NCBI GenBank assembly: GCA_011391835.1
Contig: JAABPS010000081.1
Coordinates: 1-10,046, forward strand
Length of the DNA: 10,046 nucleotides
Reading direction: 5' to 3'
DNA from: Desulfobacteraceae bacterium
GTDB taxonomy: Bacteria > Desulfobacterota > Desulfobacteria > Desulfobacterales > JAABPS01
The notes beneath the pieces were generated by a model. That model worked only from the letters and a program-made list of their open reading frames with translations, did not search any database and was not told the origin of the DNA. Position 1 is the first letter of the stretch, and each line of letters opens with the position of its first letter. The position numbers and the translations under genes are program-made. Shown piece after piece: positions 6,977 through 10,046 of the stretch.

Positions 6977-7309
6977 ATGAAACAATATGTAATCGATGAA
7001 TTAAGGCCAAAAGATTACGAGACGCTTAAAGCGTATCTGAAAGAGCATTACAGTTCATCCAGTGTGGGGGGTATCTTTTGGATACCTATTGATACGAATA
7101 TACTCACACCTGTACAGGCTGAGCATGTGGAGTGCCAGCCCTTTTATTTTGCTGCGGACCTGGAACCGAATTTTTTGGCATGTGAATTTCTTATTCGGAC
7201 AAAAAGTAATGTCCACTGCAACTGTATGGCATACGCAACTCAAACCCAACGCAACTGGCTCATTTCGCTGGTGGATTCAATTTTTATGCAATTAAATATT
7301 CTCTCATAA
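6977..7309 (+). CDS. Conserved hypothetical protein, about 110 aa, Cys/His-rich centre
   Basis: I do not recognise a named family. The frame can be opened at GTG 6959, but ATG 6977 gives a more natural N-terminus (MKQYVIDELRPKDYETLK), and neither start has a good Shine-Dalgarno. From ATG 6977 the protein has 110 residues: an amphipathic N-terminal region, a beta-like middle (GGIFWIPID and QPFYFAADLEP), and a C-terminal helix (QRNWLISLVDSIFMQL). His50, Cys53, Cys69, His80, Cys81 and Cys83 could form a metal site, but this is inference. There is no membrane segment or signal peptide. It ends 31 bases before RNase J, so the two may share a transcript. The coding call rests on protein-like composition and a vague resemblance to small deltaproteobacterial proteins. 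Confidence 0.7.
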   Translation: MKQYVIDELRPKDYETLKAYLKEHYSSSSVGGIFWIPIDTNILTPVQAEHVECQPFYFAADLEPNFLACEFLIRTKSNVHCNCMAYATQTQRNWLISLVDSIFMQLNILS

Positions 7310-7316
7310 AAAAGAG

Positions 7317-7336
7317 CGATAGAAAGCTATCGATAG
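7317..7336 (+). promoter_or_regulatory. Inverted repeat/hairpin directly before the RNase J start
   Basis: CGATAG (7317-7322), AAAG, CTATCG (7327-7332) can form a six-base-pair hairpin with a four-base loop. The right arm is also half of a perfect palindrome, CTATCGATAG (7327-7336). The whole element ends four bases before the RNase J ATG, where a Shine-Dalgarno would be expected, so it could hide the start site or bind a protein. No T-run follows, so a terminator is unlikely. Confidence 0.35.
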
Positions 7337-7340
7337 TTAT

Positions 7341-9014
7341 ATGGCAGTGCAAAAGCAGGATAAAATACTTAAGATCATTCCACTTGGCGGTTTAGGAGAA
7401 ATCGGCCTGAACATGATGGTGTTTGAATATGGGGACGCGCTTTTTGTCGTGGATGCTGGATTGATGTTCCCCGAAGATTACATGCTGGGAGTTGATATTG
7501 TCATCCCTGGATTTGATTATTTAAAGCAAAATAAATCAAAAATTGCAGGCATTGTTTTAACGCACGCGCACGAAGACCACATCGGCGCATTACCGTATCT
7601 GCTAAAGGAATTGAATATGCCTGTTTTTGGCACCCCCTTTACTATCGGGGTTGTCCGGCACAAGCTGGAAGAACATGGCATTCTATCAGCATCTTCTCTG
7701 CATGAAATTTTTACAGATGAGAAACTGCGATTAGGAGATTTTGAGCTGGAGTTTGCTCGTGTGAGTCACAGCATTGTGGATGGTGTGGGGATTGCCATTC
7801 GAACTCCGGTTGGGCTTATTGTTCATACAGGTGACTTTAAAATCAGCCATGATTTAACCGATGACAGGATTACCGATGTCAATAAATTTGCACGATACGG
7901 AGCAGAAGGAGTGCTTGCCCTGCTTTCAGATTCCACAAACGTTGAAAAAGAAGGATATACGATATCTGACCGGGAAATCTATGAAACGCTGAATAAAATA
8001 ATTACCCAAAGCAGCGGCCGGGTTATTATTGCGCTGTTTGCTTCACATATTCCCCGTATCCAGCAGGTAGTTAAAATAGCGAGGCAAAGCGGGAAAAAGA
8101 TTGTTTTCAATGGCCGAAGTATTGAGGTCAGTGTAAATATCGCAAAATCGCTGGGCTATATAGATATTCCCAAAGGCATTGAGATTGATGTGAACCAGAT
8201 TGATAATTTCTCAGATGAAGAAATTGTTATCATTACAACTGGCAGCCAGGGAGAGCCGATGGCGGCGATGGCGCGCATGGCGAGCGGCACTCACAAGGAG
8301 ATAAAAATCCATAAAGACGATACAGTTGTCTTTTCATCAAAATTCATACCCGGCAATGAACGATCGATCGCAACTATTATCAATAAGCTTTTTAAGCAGG
8401 GCGCAGACGTTATTTACGAGAAAATATCCGATGTCCATGTATCGGGGCATGCCTTTCAGGAAGAATTAAAGCTGATGATCAATCTGGTAAAGCCCAGATT
8501 TTTTATCCCGATTCATGGAGAATACCGTCATCTGGTTCAGCATGCGAAACTGGCTGAACAGGTTGGGATCCCGGCGGACAGGATTTTACTGGCAGAAAAC
8601 GGCCAGGTTATTGAATTTGATACACAGGGTGGACGTATTCAGGAAAGCGTGACGACAGGGAGAGTGCTGATCGATGGCAAGGGCGTTGGCGATGTGGGGA
8701 GAAGTGTCTTGAAACAGCGACGCATTCTTTCAGAAGACGGACTGGTTATTGTCAATATGGCGTTTGATGAAGAGACAGGCATCATCATATATGGTCCGGA
8801 AATTGTTTCCAGGGGATTTGTGTTTGAAACTGAAGCGGGGCATTTGTTAGAAGATGCCAAATGCGTCGTACTGGAAATCGTTGAGGATGTTGGCCCGGAG
8901 GTCGAAGATCGCGCCGAGATTATCCGGTCGAAATTACAAACCGCTTTAAAACAGTATTTCTCCTTTACCATACGGCGATATCCGGTTATACTTCCATTCA
9001 TATTGGAAGTCTAA
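7341..9014 (+). CDS. rnj: Ribonuclease J
   Basis: RNase J is a metallo-beta-lactamase/beta-CASP ribonuclease with 5'-3' exonuclease and endonuclease activity in RNA decay and rRNA maturation. All the signature motifs are visible: THAHEDH at 74-80 (H75, H77, D79, H80 bind the two zincs), His143 in VSHS, Asp165 in HTGDFK, SDSTN at 196-200 entering the beta-CASP insert, HVSGH at 366-370, and the metal ligand His392 in PIHGEY. The remainder to 557 is the C-terminal dimerisation/RNA-binding region, so the length is normal (about 555). The ATG at 7341 starts MAVQKQDKILKIIPLGGLGEIG, the expected N-terminus, although the Shine-Dalgarno is poor and a hairpin precedes it. Together with the YhaM-type gene at the left edge, it suggests a Gram-positive-like set of RNA-decay enzymes. 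The protein is soluble and cytoplasmic. Confidence 0.97.
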   Translation: MAVQKQDKILKIIPLGGLGEIGLNMMVFEYGDALFVVDAGLMFPEDYMLGVDIVIPGFDYLKQNKSKIAGIVLTHAHEDHIGALPYLLKELNMPVFGTPFTIGVVRHKLEEHGILSASSLHEIFTDEKLRLGDFELEFARVSHSIVDGVGIAIRTPVGLIVHTGDFKISHDLTDDRITDVNKFARYGAEGVLALLSDSTNVEKEGYTISDREIYETLNKIITQSSGRVIIALFASHIPRIQQVVKIARQSGKKIVFNGRSIEVSVNIAKSLGYIDIPKGIEIDVNQIDNFSDEEIVIITTGSQGEPMAAMARMASGTHKEIKIHKDDTVVFSSKFIPGNERSIATIINKLFKQGADVIYEKISDVHVSGHAFQEELKLMINLVKPRFFIPIHGEYRHLVQHAKLAEQVGIPADRILLAENGQVIEFDTQGGRIQESVTTGRVLIDGKGVGDVGRSVLKQRRILSEDGLVIVNMAFDEETGIIIYGPEIVSRGFVFETEAGHLLEDAKCVVLEIVEDVGPEVEDRAEIIRSKLQTALKQYFSFTIRRYPVILPFILEV

Positions 9015-9086
9015 CTGAAACGTCGAATCTGTTTGTAAGAATTTATGTTCCGGAATCTACTATTAAAAAATACCTAACGGGTAGAT

Positions 9087-10046
9087 ATGAAAAAAGAAAT
9101 AATCGGAATATTTTTATTTTTTCTTGTTATTTTTACACTGATCAGTCTTTTGACATACAGTCCCGCTGATCCTTCCCTGGGCCATCCGGGAACCGGTGGT
9201 GACATCCATAATTTATTTGGGTTGATCGGCGCCTTTATTTCGGGCATTTTTGTTGCGCTGTTCGGGCTGGGCGCTTTCTGGATTCCAGCGCTATTTTTCT
9301 TTTCCAGCATTCATTTCTTCGGGAACCGTTCAGGCAGGGCAGTGCTTCTAACCATTGCCGGAAGTATTGTACTTGTTATCGTGACAGGGAGTCTTTTAGC
9401 TTTTTATCAGGATCACTATTCTATTTTTGGGAATACGTTTTCTTCCGGCGGGTTGATTGGGATTCCATTAAAGAACTTCATCGTGAAATATTCTAATTCC
9501 GCGGGCGGATTTATTATTCTGCTGATGATTTGGATCATTGGCTTTGTTCTGGCCACGGGTTTTTCGCTGCGGGATGGCTTTCATCGATTTTCTAATATGA
9601 TGAAAAATATTTCAGAAAAGATCGGTACGCTTTTTATCAAATGGAAAGAAAGAAGAGGAAAAGCAAAAAAACGGTTAAAGATATTAAACGAAACGAGTAA
9701 AAAAAAAGAGAATGATATCCGGATAGAGGCCGCCAGTTCCGCTGTCAAGAAGAAAACACCCACACCGAAACAGGAAGTATTTTCATTCATGCGTACCAGC
9801 GAAGAGTTTAAACTGCCTTCTGCAAAATTTTTAGATGATCCGGACACCGGGCCATCTTCTGCAAATAATGAAAATTTGCGGATGCTGTCTAAACTGCTTG
9901 AAAAAAAGCTGGATGATTTTGGCGTACAGGGACGGGTTGTTACTGTCACTCCCGGGCCGGTGGTTACCACATTTGAATATGAACCGGCTTCCGGAGTAAA
10001 GATTAATAAAATTGTGAACCTCACAGATGATCTGGCCCTTGCTCTC
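9087..10046 (+). CDS. ftsK: FtsK/SpoIIIE-family DNA translocase, N-terminal part (3' end outside the window)
   Basis: The frame from ATG 9087 stays open for 320 codons to the window end. FtsK is a septum-anchored ATPase that pumps DNA and coordinates chromosome dimer resolution with division. Residues about 5-24, 43-77 (one or two spans), 86-106 and 140-159 are hydrophobic membrane segments; an early YSPADPS loop follows the first span, as is typical of FtsK. Residues about 170-260 are a short, basic, charged linker. Residues 263-320 begin the conserved alpha domain, with PGPVVTTFEYEPASGVK at 289-305 and IVNLTDDLALAL at the edge. The RecA-like motor with its Walker motifs and the DNA-reading gamma domain lie beyond the window. 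The gene begins 72 bases after RNase J with only a weak GGGTAG upstream. The short linker suggests a SpoIIIE-sized protein (about 730-800 residues) rather than E. coli FtsK. Confidence 0.95.
   Translation, partial: MKKEIIGIFLFFLVIFTLISLLTYSPADPSLGHPGTGGDIHNLFGLIGAFISGIFVALFGLGAFWIPALFFFSSIHFFGNRSGRAVLLTIAGSIVLVIVTGSLLAFYQDHYSIFGNTFSSGGLIGIPLKNFIVKYSNSAGGFIILLMIWIIGFVLATGFSLRDGFHRFSNMMKNISEKIGTLFIKWKERRGKAKKRLKILNETSKKKENDIRIEAASSAVKKKTPTPKQEVFSFMRTSEEFKLPSAKFLDDPDTGPSSANNENLRMLSKLLEKKLDDFGVQGRVVTVTPGPVVTTFEYEPASGVKINKIVNLTDDLALAL

Noticed and set aside
6955..6999. ATG at 6955 opens MCGIFTT, resembling the N-terminus of class II glutamine amidotransferases.
   Set aside because: The frame stops after about 14 codons and nothing amidotransferase-like follows in any frame; coincidence, or at most an untestable remnant.
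8639..9001. A 120-codon open frame on the minus strand.
   Set aside because: It is fully antisense to the conserved C-terminal part of RNase J, and its Ser/Thr-rich composition is typical of a shadow frame.
9071..9083. TACC-TAACG-GGTA mini-hairpin between RNase J and ftsK as a terminator.
   Set aside because: The stem has only four base pairs and no T-tract follows; it is more likely chance, and ftsK starts immediately after.
9581..10024. A 147-codon open frame on the minus strand.
   Set aside because: It is antisense to ftsK, whose membrane and alpha-domain sequence is clearly recognisable on the plus strand; the minus translation is low-complexity Ser/Phe-rich.

Overview
The window looks like ordinary chromosome from an anaerobic, sulfate-reducer-type bacterium, most likely Desulfobacterota (Desulfobacterales-like). 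This is an inference from gene content: a YhaM-type exoribonuclease and RNase J in a Gram-negative-looking setting, a small 2[4Fe-4S] ferredoxin as a single-gene unit, a LarA-family protein, and conserved unknown genes that resemble ones I recall from that group. G+C is moderate. All recognised genes are on the + strand, and there is no sign of phage, insertion sequence, CRISPR array or RNA gene.

Left part (1-5019): the 3' end of an OB-fold/HD-domain exoribonuclease gene is followed by thymidylate kinase (tmk). Overlapping tmk by four bases (ATGA) is a 763-codon gene that fuses a PLP-dependent cysteine synthase to a full-length cysteinyl-tRNA-synthetase-like protein. A 339-codon gene of unknown function lies 30 bases further on. 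Tight spacing suggests that tmk, the fusion gene and the unknown gene are co-transcribed.

Middle (5020-7309): a ferredoxin gene has its own sigma70-like promoter, a near-consensus Shine-Dalgarno and a following hairpin terminator. It is followed by a 427-codon LarA/DUF2088-family gene (nickel-dependent 2-hydroxyacid racemase-like) and a 110-codon unknown gene with a Cys/His cluster.

Right part (7310-10046): RNase J is complete. After it comes the 5' part of ftsK, a DNA translocase with an N-terminal multi-pass membrane region, which runs off the right edge. ftsK is easy to miss because no stop codon falls inside the window.

The most interesting item is the cysteine synthase/CysRS fusion. 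Its CysRS half is full length and keeps several conserved blocks, but the HIGH motif reads HVGE, the KMSKS motif reads KVDEK, and one zinc-ligand position (Glu) is Gly. It may be a repurposed or catalytically altered CysRS rather than the housekeeping enzyme.
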